Below, piece after piece: positions 32,954 through 41,550 of a stretch of 64,000 bases of DNA. Source of the stretch: Paracoccus denitrificans (GTDB lineage Bacteria; Pseudomonadota; Alphaproteobacteria; Rhodobacterales; Rhodobacteraceae); the NCBI GenBank assembly GCA_003240735.1, contig QFNE01000001.1:218474-282473 (forward strand), read 5' to 3'. A program made the position numbers and the translations under genes. Position 1 is the first letter of the stretch; each line of letters starts with the position of its first letter. The notes under the pieces are model-generated. The model did not search any database, was not told where the DNA came from, and was given only the letters and a program-made list of their open reading frames with translations.

Positions 32954-33616
32954 TCAGTTCCTTTCGATCAGATGTTGGGTGATGCGACGCTCGAACCGGC
33001 GGCCCAGGCGGCTGATCGTTTCCACGAGCAGCCAGAAGAACAGCGCAAGCACCAGATTGGCTTCGACATAGCGGAAGGTCTCGGTCGACATGCGGCTGAC
33101 CTGATACATCAGTTCAGGCACGGTGATGATCGACAGAATGACCGTTTCCTTGGTCAGGATGATGGAGAAGTTGACCAGCGCCGGCAGCGCGGACACCAAG
33201 CCCAAAGGCAGCAGAATGCGCCGGATGATGGCAGGTTCGGCCATGCCGATGGCGCGCGCCGCCTCGATCTGGCCGCGGGGGACGGCCTGAAAGCCGGAAC
33301 GGAAGATTTCGGCGAAATACGGGCTGCCATAGATCGTCAGACCCAGAATGCCCGCAGGCAGCGCGTCCAGCCGCAGCCCGATCAGGGGGCCGCCGTAATA
33401 AAGGATGAACAGCTGCACGAGAAACGGTGTGCCGCGGATGATCTCGATATAGATCTGGATCAGCCAGCGCACGGGCCGGATCGAATATCGCTGGATCAGC
33501 GCGATGATCAGGCCCAAGGCCATGGAAAACACCGTGCCGAGGATCCAGCACAGGACGGTCAGGCCGAACCCGCGCAGCAGCATCGGGCCATATTGCTGAA
33601 GAACAGAGAAATCCAT
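32954..33616 (-). CDS. Polar amino acid ABC transporter permease 1
   Basis: A 220-residue HisM/HisQ-type permease with about five helices. The coupling segment FRSGFQAVPRGQIEAARAIGMAEPAIIRRILLPLGLVSALPALVNFSIILTKETVILSIITVPEL is the EAA motif with the family-typical hallmark P-x-G-Q-x-E-A. It starts with ATG overlapping the stop of the neighbouring permease by one base, so the two permeases are translated together and should form a heterodimer. Confidence 0.9.
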   Translation of the reverse strand: MDFSVLQQYGPMLLRGFGLTVLCWILGTVFSMALGLIIALIQRYSIRPVRWLIQIYIEIIRGTPFLVQLFILYYGGPLIGLRLDALPAGILGLTIYGSPYFAEIFRSGFQAVPRGQIEAARAIGMAEPAIIRRILLPLGLVSALPALVNFSIILTKETVILSIITVPELMYQVSRMSTETFRYVEANLVLALFFWLLVETISRLGRRFERRITQHLIERN

Positions 33617-34263
33617 CAGACGGCCGTCCTGTGTTCAAGATAGCGGCCCAGCGCGGCAAGGCACAGGTTGATCGCCAGATAGATGCAGGCGGCGGCCATA
33701 TACACCTCCAGCGGGCGGAAGGTCGTGGCGGCCTGCGCCTGACTGGCGCGGGTGATTTCGAGAATACCCACGACCGACACAAGCGAGCTTGCCTTGACCA
33801 GCAGGATCAGTTCGTTGACCAGCGCCGGCAGCGACAGGCTGAAGGCCTGCGGCAGGATCACCCGCATCCACGTATCCTGCGGCGTCATGCCGATGGCGGT
33901 CGCCGCCTCGGCCTGACCGCGGGGCAGTGCGGCAATCGCACCCCGCCAGATTTCCGAGATATAGGCGCTGGCGCAGACACCGACGCAGATCACAGCCGCC
34001 GCCGTTGCCGGGACGCTGATCCCGATGACCGGCAGCGTATAGTAGAAGACCAGAAGCTGGACCAGCAGCGGGACACCCCGCAGGAAGCTGACCCACAGGC
34101 CGCCGAAGCCCCGCAGCAGCGGGTATGGCGACAGGCGCGCGGCGCAGATCAGCGTGCCGATGACCAGACCCAGCACGATGCCAAGGCCCGAGATCAGGAG
34201 CGTGTAACGCGCGGCCCAGATCAGCGGCTGGAAGCTTTCAAGAAAGACCGGGACAGAGAACAT
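33616..34263 (-). CDS. Polar amino acid ABC transporter permease 2
   Basis: A 215-residue HisM/HisQ-type permease. Hydrophobic segments include ARYTLLISGLGIVLGLVIGTLICAA near the N-terminus and VSFLRGVPLLVQLLVFYYTLPVIG; the EAA loop reads WRGAIAALPRGQAEAATAIGMTPQDTWMRVILPQAFSLSLPALVNELILLVKASSLVSVVGILEI. It is the upstream partner of the other permease. Between it and the binding-protein gene (34264-34368) lies a 105-base gap without a gene. Confidence 0.9.
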   Translation of the reverse strand: MFSVPVFLESFQPLIWAARYTLLISGLGIVLGLVIGTLICAARLSPYPLLRGFGGLWVSFLRGVPLLVQLLVFYYTLPVIGISVPATAAAVICVGVCASAYISEIWRGAIAALPRGQAEAATAIGMTPQDTWMRVILPQAFSLSLPALVNELILLVKASSLVSVVGILEITRASQAQAATTFRPLEVYMAAACIYLAINLCLAALGRYLEHRTAV

Positions 34264-34368
34264 GACGCCTCGGGTTAGGGTCGAAGAACAGACGGCCGAC
34301 CGCCGATCGCGCCGACGGCGCTGCGGTCAGGAAACGGGGCAAGGCTTGTGCCCTACCCCGCCATCGCA

Positions 34369-35181
34369 TCACTTCGCGGGAACTTCGCGCGGCAGTTCGG
34401 TATAGGCGCCCAGCCATTTTTCTTGGATCGCCTTGACGCGGCCATCATCCGTCATCTTCAGCAGCGCGTCGTTGACGGCTTTGACGAAGGTTTCGCTTTC
34501 GGCGTCCTTGCGCAGAACCCAAGCGAAGTAGGACGGCTCACCAAAGCTTGCAGGCTCGAACAGGGCGAAGGTCTCGGGGCGTTCCTTGACCAGATAGGTG
34601 AGGTTCGGCAGCGAACCGGCGACGGCGTCCAGACGGCCGGCTGCAAGATCGGCATAGGCCTCGTCAGTGGTGCCGTATTCCTTGACCGTCACGCCACCCA
34701 GCTTTTCGCCGTAGGCCGACAGCGCGCGGAACTGCGCGGTGCCCTGCTGGACGCCGACCGTCTTGCCCTTGATGTCTTCGGGCTTGGCGAGGTCCGAGTT
34801 GTTGGCCGCGCGAACCAGCGACACGGTCGCATCGGCGATCGGCAGCGAGAAGGCATAGCGGTCAAGGCGTTCAGGCGTGATCGTGACGGGCGCGATGACG
34901 ATATCGAACTTCTTGACCTCAAGGCCCGGCAGCTCGGCCGTCCACGGGATGTCCTGATAGACCGGCTCTGCGCCGATTTCCTTGGACACTTCGTCGAACA
35001 GGTCCTTGGTCATGCCTTCGTAGGTGCCGTTCTTCAGCATGTCGAAGGGGGCATAGTGCATGTCGGTGGCGGTGACGATCTTGCCGGCCGCCTTGATGTC
35101 GGCCAACTGATCGGCATGGGCGGCTGTGCTCAGTGCCAGCAGACCGATGACAGCGGCCTTCAGGCTCATTTGGAAAGTCAT
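34369..35181 (-). CDS. Periplasmic amino acid-binding protein of the ABC transporter
   Basis: A 270-residue exported binding protein (SBP family 3). The signal peptide is LKAAVIGLLALSTAAHA (to about residue 23). The mature domain has the usual order: GKIVTATDMHYAPFDMLKNGTYEGMTKDLFDEVSKEIGAEPVYQDIPW, FDIVIAPVTITPERLDRYAFSLPIADATVSLV, EDIKGKTVGVQQGTAQ and LAAGRLDAVAGSLPNLTYLV. AAGGAG precedes the ATG at 35179-35181. It probably captures the substrate fed to the hut enzymes encoded directly upstream. Confidence 0.9.
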   Translation of the reverse strand: MTFQMSLKAAVIGLLALSTAAHADQLADIKAAGKIVTATDMHYAPFDMLKNGTYEGMTKDLFDEVSKEIGAEPVYQDIPWTAELPGLEVKKFDIVIAPVTITPERLDRYAFSLPIADATVSLVRAANNSDLAKPEDIKGKTVGVQQGTAQFRALSAYGEKLGGVTVKEYGTTDEAYADLAAGRLDAVAGSLPNLTYLVKERPETFALFEPASFGEPSYFAWVLRKDAESETFVKAVNDALLKMTDDGRVKAIQEKWLGAYTELPREVPAK

Positions 35182-35250
35182 GTTGTGCTCCTTGTTGAAC
35201 GTCAGGGGTTGTGCGTGGCCGCGGTTCGTTGCGCTGCCACGCAGGGTTGG

Positions 35251-36930
35251 TCAAAGAATGCCGGGCAGATTCAAACCGTGCTCTCGGGCGCAGTCCAGCG
35301 CGATTTCATAGCCTGCATCAGCGTGTCGCATCACGCCCGTCGCCGGGTCGTTCCACAGCACGCGTTCGATCCGCCGATCGGCATCTTCCGTGCCGTCGCA
35401 GCAGATGACCATGCCGGAGTGCTGAGAAAAGCCCATCCCGACGCCGCCGCCGTGATGCAAGCTTACCCAAGTGGCACCTGACGCGGTATTCAGCAGCGCG
35501 TTAAGCAGCGGCCAATCCGACACCGCGTCCGAGCCGTCCTGCATCGCTTCGGTTTCCCGGTTGGGCGACGCGACCGAGCCGCTGTCCAGGTGATCGCGAC
35601 CGATGACCACGGGCGCCTTGAGTTCGCCATTGCGGACCATTTCGTTGATCGCAAGGCCCGCGCGGTGACGATCGCCCAGACCGATCCACATAATCCGCGC
35701 CGGAAGGCCCTGGAACGCGATCCGGTCGCGGGCCATGTCCAGCCAGTTGTGCAGATGCTGGTTGTCCGGGAACAGCTCCTTCATCTTCTGGTCGGTCTTG
35801 TAGATATCCTCGGGGTCGCCCGACAGCGCCGCCCAGCGGAACGGGCCGATGCCGCGGCAGAATAGCGGGCGGATATAGGCCGGAACAAAGCCCGGGAACG
35901 CAAAAGCGCGCTCGAACCCTTCCTCCAGCGCCATCTGGCGGATGTTGTTGCCGTAATCGACCGTGGGGATGCCCGCATCCGCGAAGGCCACCATCGCCTC
36001 GACCTGCTTGCGCATGGATTTCTTGGCAGCCGCCGCGACGCCCTTGGGGTCGGTTTCCTGCCTCGCGCGCCATTCGGCGACCGACCAGCCTTCGGGCAAA
36101 TAGCCGTGGACGGGGTCGTGCGCACTGGTCTGGTCTGTGACGATATCGGGGCGCATCCCGCCTTCGTTCATTCGGCGCAGGATTTCGGGGAACACTTCGG
36201 CCGCGTTGCCGATCAGCGCCACGGACTTCGCCTCACCGGCCTTGGTCCAGCGGTCGATCATCGCCAGCGCCTCGTCCAGCGAATGGGTCTTTTCGTCGAC
36301 GTAACGCGTGCGCAGACGGAAATCGGCGCGGGTTTCGTCGCATTCGACAGCCAGACAGCAGGCACCCGCCATCACTGCGGCCAGCGGCTGTGCGCCACCC
36401 ATGCCGCCAAGGCCGCCGGTCAGCACCCATTTGCCGGTCAGGTCGCCGTCGTAATGCTGGCGTCCGGCTTCGGCAAAGGTTTCATACGTGCCCTGCACGA
36501 TGCCCTGCGTCCCGATATAGATCCAAGAACCGGCGGTCATCTGGCCGTACATCGCCAGACCCTTCCTATCCAGTTCGTTGAAATGATCCCAGTTGGCCCA
36601 GTGCGGCACCAGGTTCGAGTTCGCGATCAGAACCCGCGGCGCGTCCTTGTGGGTCTTGAAGACGCCGACCGGCTTGCCGGACTGGACCAGCAGGGTTTCG
36701 TCGTCCTCCAGCTTCTTCAGGCTGTCGACGATCAGGTCGAAGTCCTTCCACGTCCGCGCGGCACGGCCGATGCCGCCATAGACCACCAGCTCATGCGGGT
36801 TTTCGGCGACGTCGGGATGCAGGTTGTTCATCAGCATCCGCATCGGCGCTTCGGTCAGCCAGCTTTTCGCGGTGATTTCGGTTCCCGTGGCGGGAAAGAT
36901 GTCGCGTTGGTTGTGACGAGGGTTATCCAT
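35251..36930 (-). CDS. hutU: Urocanate hydratase
   Basis: A 559-residue urocanase, the second histidine-degradation enzyme, which hydrates urocanate to imidazolonepropionate using tightly bound NAD+ as an electrophile. Visible marks are the NAD site VLTGGLGGMGGAQPLAAVMAGACCLAVECDE (about residues 165-195), TDQTSAHDPVHGYLPEGWS, GIGPFRWAALSGDPEDIY, AIN/EMV, DSGSVASPNRETEAM with the conserved loop, and GGGVGMGFSQHSGMVICCDG near the C-terminus. Length agrees with the family (550-560). GGAGAGG precedes the ATG. It is followed (downstream on the minus strand) by the ABC transporter and preceded by the acyl-CoA dehydrogenase gene 12 bases upstream. Confidence 0.97.
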   Translation of the reverse strand: MDNPRHNQRDIFPATGTEITAKSWLTEAPMRMLMNNLHPDVAENPHELVVYGGIGRAARTWKDFDLIVDSLKKLEDDETLLVQSGKPVGVFKTHKDAPRVLIANSNLVPHWANWDHFNELDRKGLAMYGQMTAGSWIYIGTQGIVQGTYETFAEAGRQHYDGDLTGKWVLTGGLGGMGGAQPLAAVMAGACCLAVECDETRADFRLRTRYVDEKTHSLDEALAMIDRWTKAGEAKSVALIGNAAEVFPEILRRMNEGGMRPDIVTDQTSAHDPVHGYLPEGWSVAEWRARQETDPKGVAAAAKKSMRKQVEAMVAFADAGIPTVDYGNNIRQMALEEGFERAFAFPGFVPAYIRPLFCRGIGPFRWAALSGDPEDIYKTDQKMKELFPDNQHLHNWLDMARDRIAFQGLPARIMWIGLGDRHRAGLAINEMVRNGELKAPVVIGRDHLDSGSVASPNRETEAMQDGSDAVSDWPLLNALLNTASGATWVSLHHGGGVGMGFSQHSGMVICCDGTEDADRRIERVLWNDPATGVMRHADAGYEIALDCAREHGLNLPGIL

Positions 36931-36942
36931 GAGCCTCTCCGT

Positions 36943-38097
36943 TCAGGCCAGCATATTGCCGGAAATGATGATGCGTTGAATTTCGCTGGACCCTTCGTAG
37001 ATCCGCATGATGCGCAGATCGCGGTTGATCCTTTCGATCGGGAAATCGCGTGTATAGCCATAGCCGCCATGCAGTTGCAGCGCGGTGTCGGCGATCTTGC
37101 CCGCCGCCTCGCTGGCGGCAAGCTTGGCCATGCTGGCGGCAAGTGAAAAGCGCCCGCCATGGTCATGTGCGTGCTGGCGCTGACGCGCCGCGTCCTGCGA
37201 CAACAGCAGGGCCTGACGGTAGGCCACGCCCATATCGGCGATCATCCAGCGGATGCCTTGACGGTCGGTCAACGCCTCGCCCCCGATCACGCGATCCTTG
37301 GCATAGGCGATGGCTGCGTCCATGGCGGCTTTGGCCAGTCCCAGACATTGGGCCGCGACCTCGATCCGACCGTTGTCCAGCACCTGCATGGCCGTGCGGA
37401 ACCCGCGGCCTTCGTCACCCAGCAACGCGTCTGCCGGCAAATGACAATCCAGGTTCAGCGTGAATACGTGCCCGCCCTTGAGGCCCATGGTGCGTTCGGG
37501 CGCGCCCGGTTCCAGCCCCGCCGTGCCCTTGGGCAGGATGAAGGCCGAAATCCCGCGATGGCCCTTGTCGGGGTCGGTCACCGCATAGACCACGATGAAG
37601 TCCGCAACACCGCCATTCGAGATGAAGCATTTCGTGCCCTTCAGGTGCCAGCCGTCATCGGTCCGGCGGGCGCGGGTCTTCATGTCGGCGGGGTCGGAGC
37701 CTGCGGTCGGCTCGGTCAGTGCGAATGCGCCCAGCGCCGCGCCTGTCGCGGCCTGTTGCAGCCAGTGCTGTTTCTGCGTCTCGGACCCACCGATCAGGAC
37801 GGAATCCGTCGCCAGATAATGCGCCGTCAGGGCCGAGGCCGTGGACCCGCAGGCCCCCGCCACGATCGCGACCGCATTCAGCAGCGCCGGCGCGGAGATG
37901 CCCGAGCCGCCGTATTCTTCGGGCAGGTTCGCGCCCAGCATCCCCGCCTCGGCCAGCGTCGCCAGCTGGTCGTGAACAAAGGATGCGGTTTCATCGGTGT
38001 GTTCGGCCTTGGGCGCGATCTGTTCGGCGCAGATGCGGGTCAGCACATCGCAGAACAGCCGCTCTTCTTCGGCCAGCATATGCCAATCGTCGCTCAT
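36943..38097 (-). CDS. Acyl-CoA dehydrogenase inside the hut operon
   Basis: A 384-residue FAD-dependent short-chain-type acyl-CoA dehydrogenase. Domains in order: N-terminal helical domain (EAGMLGANLPEEYGGSGIS), the FAD/substrate loop GAFALTEPTAGSDPADMKTRARR, KGTKCFISNGGVADFIVV, and the C-terminal helices with LQLHGGYGYTRDFPIERINRDLRIMRIYEGSSEIQRIIISGNML, where the Glu of IYEG is the catalytic base of the SCAD/MCAD class. GGAGGAAA precedes the ATG. It overlaps the CoA-transferase gene by four bases and lies 12 bases before hutU. Acyl-CoA dehydrogenases are not part of any standard Hut pathway, so the substrate is open; imidazolepropionyl-CoA is a plausible idea. Confidence 0.92.
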   Translation of the reverse strand: MSDDWHMLAEEERLFCDVLTRICAEQIAPKAEHTDETASFVHDQLATLAEAGMLGANLPEEYGGSGISAPALLNAVAIVAGACGSTASALTAHYLATDSVLIGGSETQKQHWLQQAATGAALGAFALTEPTAGSDPADMKTRARRTDDGWHLKGTKCFISNGGVADFIVVYAVTDPDKGHRGISAFILPKGTAGLEPGAPERTMGLKGGHVFTLNLDCHLPADALLGDEGRGFRTAMQVLDNGRIEVAAQCLGLAKAAMDAAIAYAKDRVIGGEALTDRQGIRWMIADMGVAYRQALLLSQDAARQRQHAHDHGGRFSLAASMAKLAASEAAGKIADTALQLHGGYGYTRDFPIERINRDLRIMRIYEGSSEIQRIIISGNMLA

Positions 38098-39227
38098 ACG
38101 GTTTCCTCCAACCCGAATGTGCGCAGGATGGCCGCCCGATCACCGCCAAGACCGGGGGCTGGGGTCGAGGCCAGGGGCTTTGCGCCGTCGAACCGCACCG
38201 GCTGGCCGACGACGGCATTGTTGCCAAGAACGCTGACCAGACCCCGTGCCTTGGCGTGTTCGCTGTCAGTGGCCTGCGCGATGTCCCAGATCGGGGCTGC
38301 GGGCAGACCGACGCCGGCCAGCGCGGCCACGGCCTCTTCGGTGGTCAGATTGCGCGACCACCCCTCGATCAGCGCTTTCAGTGCCGGTTGGTGTTCGGTC
38401 CGGGACTCGTCGCTGGCAAACCGGGGGTCACCCGCCGCGTCCGAGGCACCGATCAGGCCGGCCAGCGCGGCAAATTGCTTGCCCGACAGAACGGCGATGA
38501 CGACCTGACCGTCGCGGGTGGCGAAACAGCCGAAGGGCGTGGACAAGGGATGGCGGTTCCCCACGCGCTGGGGCAGCTTGCCTGCATAAAGGTTCAGCGC
38601 ATGGCTGGTTGTCAGCATGGAAAACAGCGCGTCATACATCGCCACATCCAACGTGGCGCCCTGGCCCGTCGAATTGCGTTCGACCAGCGCCGCCATGATC
38701 GACCAGCTGGCAAACAGCCCCGCAATCAGGTCGGCCACGCTTTCCCCGGTCTTCAGGGGCGCGCCACCTTCTTCGCCGGTTCCGGCCATCAGCCCGGACA
38801 TGGCCTGGACGACCAGATCATAGGCGGGCAGATCGCGGAACGGCCCGTCCTGACCAAATCCCGAAATAGAGCAGTAAACCAACCGCGGATTGGCGGCCCG
38901 AAGGTCGTCCGCCCCCATCCCAAGCCGCGCCGCGACGCCGGGACGAAAGTTTTCGACCACCACATCGACTTTGGCGGCGATGGCACGGGCGGTTGCCAGA
39001 TCGGCGGGATTCTTCAGATCCAGAACCAGACTTTGCTTGCCGCGATTGTTCAGCGTGAAGAGCGCGCTTTCGCCGTCCTTGAAGGGTCCGACATGGCGGT
39101 AATCGTCGCCCGCAGGCGGTTCCAGCTTGATGACCTCGGCCCCGAGATCGGCCAGAAGCGCCGTGCAGTACGGACCCGCCAGCACGCGCGACAAGTCCAG
39201 AACCTTGATGCCCGCCAGCGGCTTCAC
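38094..39227 (-). CDS. CaiB/BaiF family (class III) CoA-transferase
   Basis: A 377-residue family III CoA-transferase that moves CoA between a thioester and a free carboxylic acid. The N-terminus PLAGIKVLDLSRVLAGPYCTALLADLGAEVIKLEPPAGDDYR is diagnostic, followed by NRGKQSLVLDLKNPADLATARAIAAKVDVVVENFRPGVAARLGMG with the catalytic Asp region DLAT/VENFRPG, the ISGFGQDGPFRDLPAYDLVVQAMSGLM segment and the closing LGLPAAPIWDIAQATDSEHAKARGL equivalent. It overlaps hutG on one side and the acyl-CoA dehydrogenase on the other (four bases each), so all are co-translated. The acceptor acid is unknown; the arrangement hints at activation of a histidine-derived acid. Confidence 0.92.
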   Translation of the reverse strand: MKPLAGIKVLDLSRVLAGPYCTALLADLGAEVIKLEPPAGDDYRHVGPFKDGESALFTLNNRGKQSLVLDLKNPADLATARAIAAKVDVVVENFRPGVAARLGMGADDLRAANPRLVYCSISGFGQDGPFRDLPAYDLVVQAMSGLMAGTGEEGGAPLKTGESVADLIAGLFASWSIMAALVERNSTGQGATLDVAMYDALFSMLTTSHALNLYAGKLPQRVGNRHPLSTPFGCFATRDGQVVIAVLSGKQFAALAGLIGASDAAGDPRFASDESRTEHQPALKALIEGWSRNLTTEEAVAALAGVGLPAAPIWDIAQATDSEHAKARGLVSVLGNNAVVGQPVRFDGAKPLASTPAPGLGGDRAAILRTFGLEETV

Positions 39228-40015
39228 GGCCGGACCTCGGGTGCCAGTGCCGCGACGCGCGTCAGGATATCCTTCAAGGTGACGCGCAGCGCGTCGGCCT
39301 TGGCGGGGTCATAGGCGAAGGGGACCGTTTCGGACGCCAGATGGGTCGATTGCGCCAGTTCCATCTGGATCGCATGAACGCCCTGTTCGGGCTGGCCATA
39401 ATGACGCGTCGTCCAGCCGCCCTTGAAGCGCCCGTTCAGCACATGCGTGCGCCCGGTTGCGGCGCAGGCGTCAAACACGGCAGCCTCGATCCGTGGATCG
39501 CAGGTCGCCCCGTTATTGGTGCCGATGTTGAAATCGGGCAGCGTGCCGTCGAACAGAAACGGGATGTGGCTGCGGATCGAATGGCAATCGTAAAGGATCG
39601 CGACGCCGTGCTTGGCCCGCACGCGGTCAATCTGTGCGGCAAGCGCGGCGTGATAGGGCGCGTGGAACTGGGCCTTGCGCGCCGCGATGTCGTCAGCGGT
39701 GGGCTCGGTCACCCAGATGGGTTCGCCGTCGAAATCGGTGACCGGCACCAGCCCCGTCGTATTCTGACCGGGGTAGAGGCTCGCGTCGTCGGGTCCGCGA
39801 TTGGCGTCGATGACATAGCGATGAAACGTCGCGCGCACCGTCGTCACGCCGTCCAGCAACCCGTCATACAGCTGATGGATGTGCCAATCGGTATCGGCAA
39901 GAACCTGGCCGCGCGGGGTCAGCCGGGCAAAGATGTCGTCGGGCAGAAAGGTTCCGGTATGGGGCAGGCCCAGAATGACCGGGCCGTCGCCCTGCGTGAC
40001 CTCGACCGGGGTCAT
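39224..40015 (-). CDS. hutG: N-formylglutamate deformylase
   Basis: A 263-residue N-formylglutamate amidohydrolase that releases formate and glutamate in the last step of the five-step histidine pathway. The family pattern is clear: VILGLPHTGTFLPDDIFARL at the start with the metal-site His, DTDWHIHQLYDG, FHRYVIDANRGPDDASLYPGQNTTGLVP, AILYDCHSIRSHIPFLFDG and FKGGWTTRHYGQPEQGVHAIQMELAQ. The true start is the ATG at 40013-40015, overlapping the end of hutH by four bases; the frame stays open far upstream but only as hutH antisense-frame sequence. Its presence together with hutF fixes the formylglutamate branch. Confidence 0.94.
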   Translation of the reverse strand: MTPVEVTQGDGPVILGLPHTGTFLPDDIFARLTPRGQVLADTDWHIHQLYDGLLDGVTTVRATFHRYVIDANRGPDDASLYPGQNTTGLVPVTDFDGEPIWVTEPTADDIAARKAQFHAPYHAALAAQIDRVRAKHGVAILYDCHSIRSHIPFLFDGTLPDFNIGTNNGATCDPRIEAAVFDACAATGRTHVLNGRFKGGWTTRHYGQPEQGVHAIQMELAQSTHLASETVPFAYDPAKADALRVTLKDILTRVAALAPEVRP

Positions 40016-41550
40016 GCGCGGACGTCCTGCAGCTGACCTTCCACCGGCGCAAGCAGCGACCCGTCCCGCACCAGATCGGCGGCGGTTGCCAGATCGTGCG
40101 CCATATAGCGGTCCTGATCCAACGGGGCGATGGACTGGCGCAGCGCCGCGATCACCGATTGCAGCGGGGCCGACGTTTTCAGAGGCGCGCGGAACTCGAT
40201 CCCCGCGGCGCCGCACATCGCCTCGATCCCAAGGATCTGGGACAGGTTCGTGTTCATCCGCTTCAACCGGCGCCCGGCATGGGCAGCCATGCTGACGTGA
40301 TCTTCCTGATTGGCACTGGTGGGCGTCGAGTCGGTGGAACACGGCGTCGCCAGATGCTTGTTCTCGCTCATCAAGGCGGCGCTGGTCACTTCGGCGATCA
40401 TCAGGCCCGAATTCAGGCCCGGGGCCGGCGTCAGGAACGGCGGCAGGTTGTTCGACAGGGCCGGGTCCACCATCAGCGCAATACGCCGCTGCGCGATCGA
40501 TCCGATTTCGGCAATCGCCAGCGCGATCTGGTCGGCGGCGAACGCGACGGGTTCGGCGTGGAAGTTGCCGCCCGACACGATCATGTCGACCTCGGTCAGG
40601 ACCAGCGGGTTGTCGGTGGCGGCGTTCGCCTCGATTTCCAAAGTGCGGGCGACCTGGGACAGCAGGTCGATGCAGGCACCGGTCACCTGCGGCTGGCAGC
40701 GGATGCAGTAGGGATCCTGCACGCGGGTGTCGCCTTTGCGGTGGCTTTCGCGGATTTCCGACCCGTCCATCAGCGCCCGGATGGCGCGGGCGGCGACGAT
40801 CTGGCCGCGATGCCCACGCAGCGTGTGGATTTCGTCGATGAAGGGCGCGGTCGAACCCATGATCGCGTCGGTCGACAGCGACGACGTGACCAGCGCCGTG
40901 CGCGCATTCGCCAGCGCGTTCCACAGACCGGCCAGCGCGAACGCGGTCGAAACCTGCGTGCCGTTGATCAGCGCGAGACCTTCTTTGGCGGCCAGCACGA
41001 CCGGCTGCAGTCCTGCCGCCGCCAGCGCCTCGGCCGAGGGCATATCGGCTCCGTCAAACGTCGCCTGACCTTCGCCCAGCATGGTTGCGGCCATATGCGC
41101 CAAGGGGGCCAGATCACCGGAGGCACCGACAGACCCCTGACACGGGATTACCGGCAGAACGCCACGATCCAACATGCCTTCCAGCAGCGCGACGACCTCG
41201 AGGCGGACGCCCGATGCGCCACGACCAAGGGACAGGAGTTTCAGCACCATGATCAGACGGACGGTTTCCGGCTCGATCGGCTCGCCCACACCGCAGCAGT
41301 GGGACAGGATCAGGTTGCGCTGAAGGGTCGCCGTGTCCTTCGCTTCGATCTTGATCGACGCGAGTTTGCCAAAGCCGGTGTTGACGCCATAGACCGGCAC
41401 ATCGCCGTTTGCCGCAGCCTCGATCCGGGCGGCGGACGCGACGATGCCCGGCCGCGCACTGTCGGCCAGACGAACCGGGACGCCGGTGCGCCAGACATGC
41501 TCCAGCTGGTCAAGGGTCGTGGCGCCGGGGGTCAGGATCAGTTCAGGCAA
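40012..41550 (-). CDS. hutH: Histidine ammonia-lyase
   Basis: A 512-residue aromatic amino acid lyase removing ammonia from L-histidine to give urocanate. The internal Ala-Ser-Gly that cyclises to the MIO prosthetic group lies at residues 143-145 in GSVGASGDLAPLAH. Other landmarks: PVYGVNTGFGKLAS with the active-site Tyr (about 54), NLILSHCCGVGEP, QDPYCIRCQPQVTGA and NFHAEPVAFAADQIALAIAEIGSIAQRRIALM. Length is typical. It overlaps hutG at its 3' end by four bases and hutI at its 5' end by eight bases, so the Hut genes are translated as a tight block. Confidence 0.98.
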   Translation of the reverse strand: MPELILTPGATTLDQLEHVWRTGVPVRLADSARPGIVASAARIEAAANGDVPVYGVNTGFGKLASIKIEAKDTATLQRNLILSHCCGVGEPIEPETVRLIMVLKLLSLGRGASGVRLEVVALLEGMLDRGVLPVIPCQGSVGASGDLAPLAHMAATMLGEGQATFDGADMPSAEALAAAGLQPVVLAAKEGLALINGTQVSTAFALAGLWNALANARTALVTSSLSTDAIMGSTAPFIDEIHTLRGHRGQIVAARAIRALMDGSEIRESHRKGDTRVQDPYCIRCQPQVTGACIDLLSQVARTLEIEANAATDNPLVLTEVDMIVSGGNFHAEPVAFAADQIALAIAEIGSIAQRRIALMVDPALSNNLPPFLTPAPGLNSGLMIAEVTSAALMSENKHLATPCSTDSTPTSANQEDHVSMAAHAGRRLKRMNTNLSQILGIEAMCGAAGIEFRAPLKTSAPLQSVIAALRQSIAPLDQDRYMAHDLATAADLVRDGSLLAPVEGQLQDVRA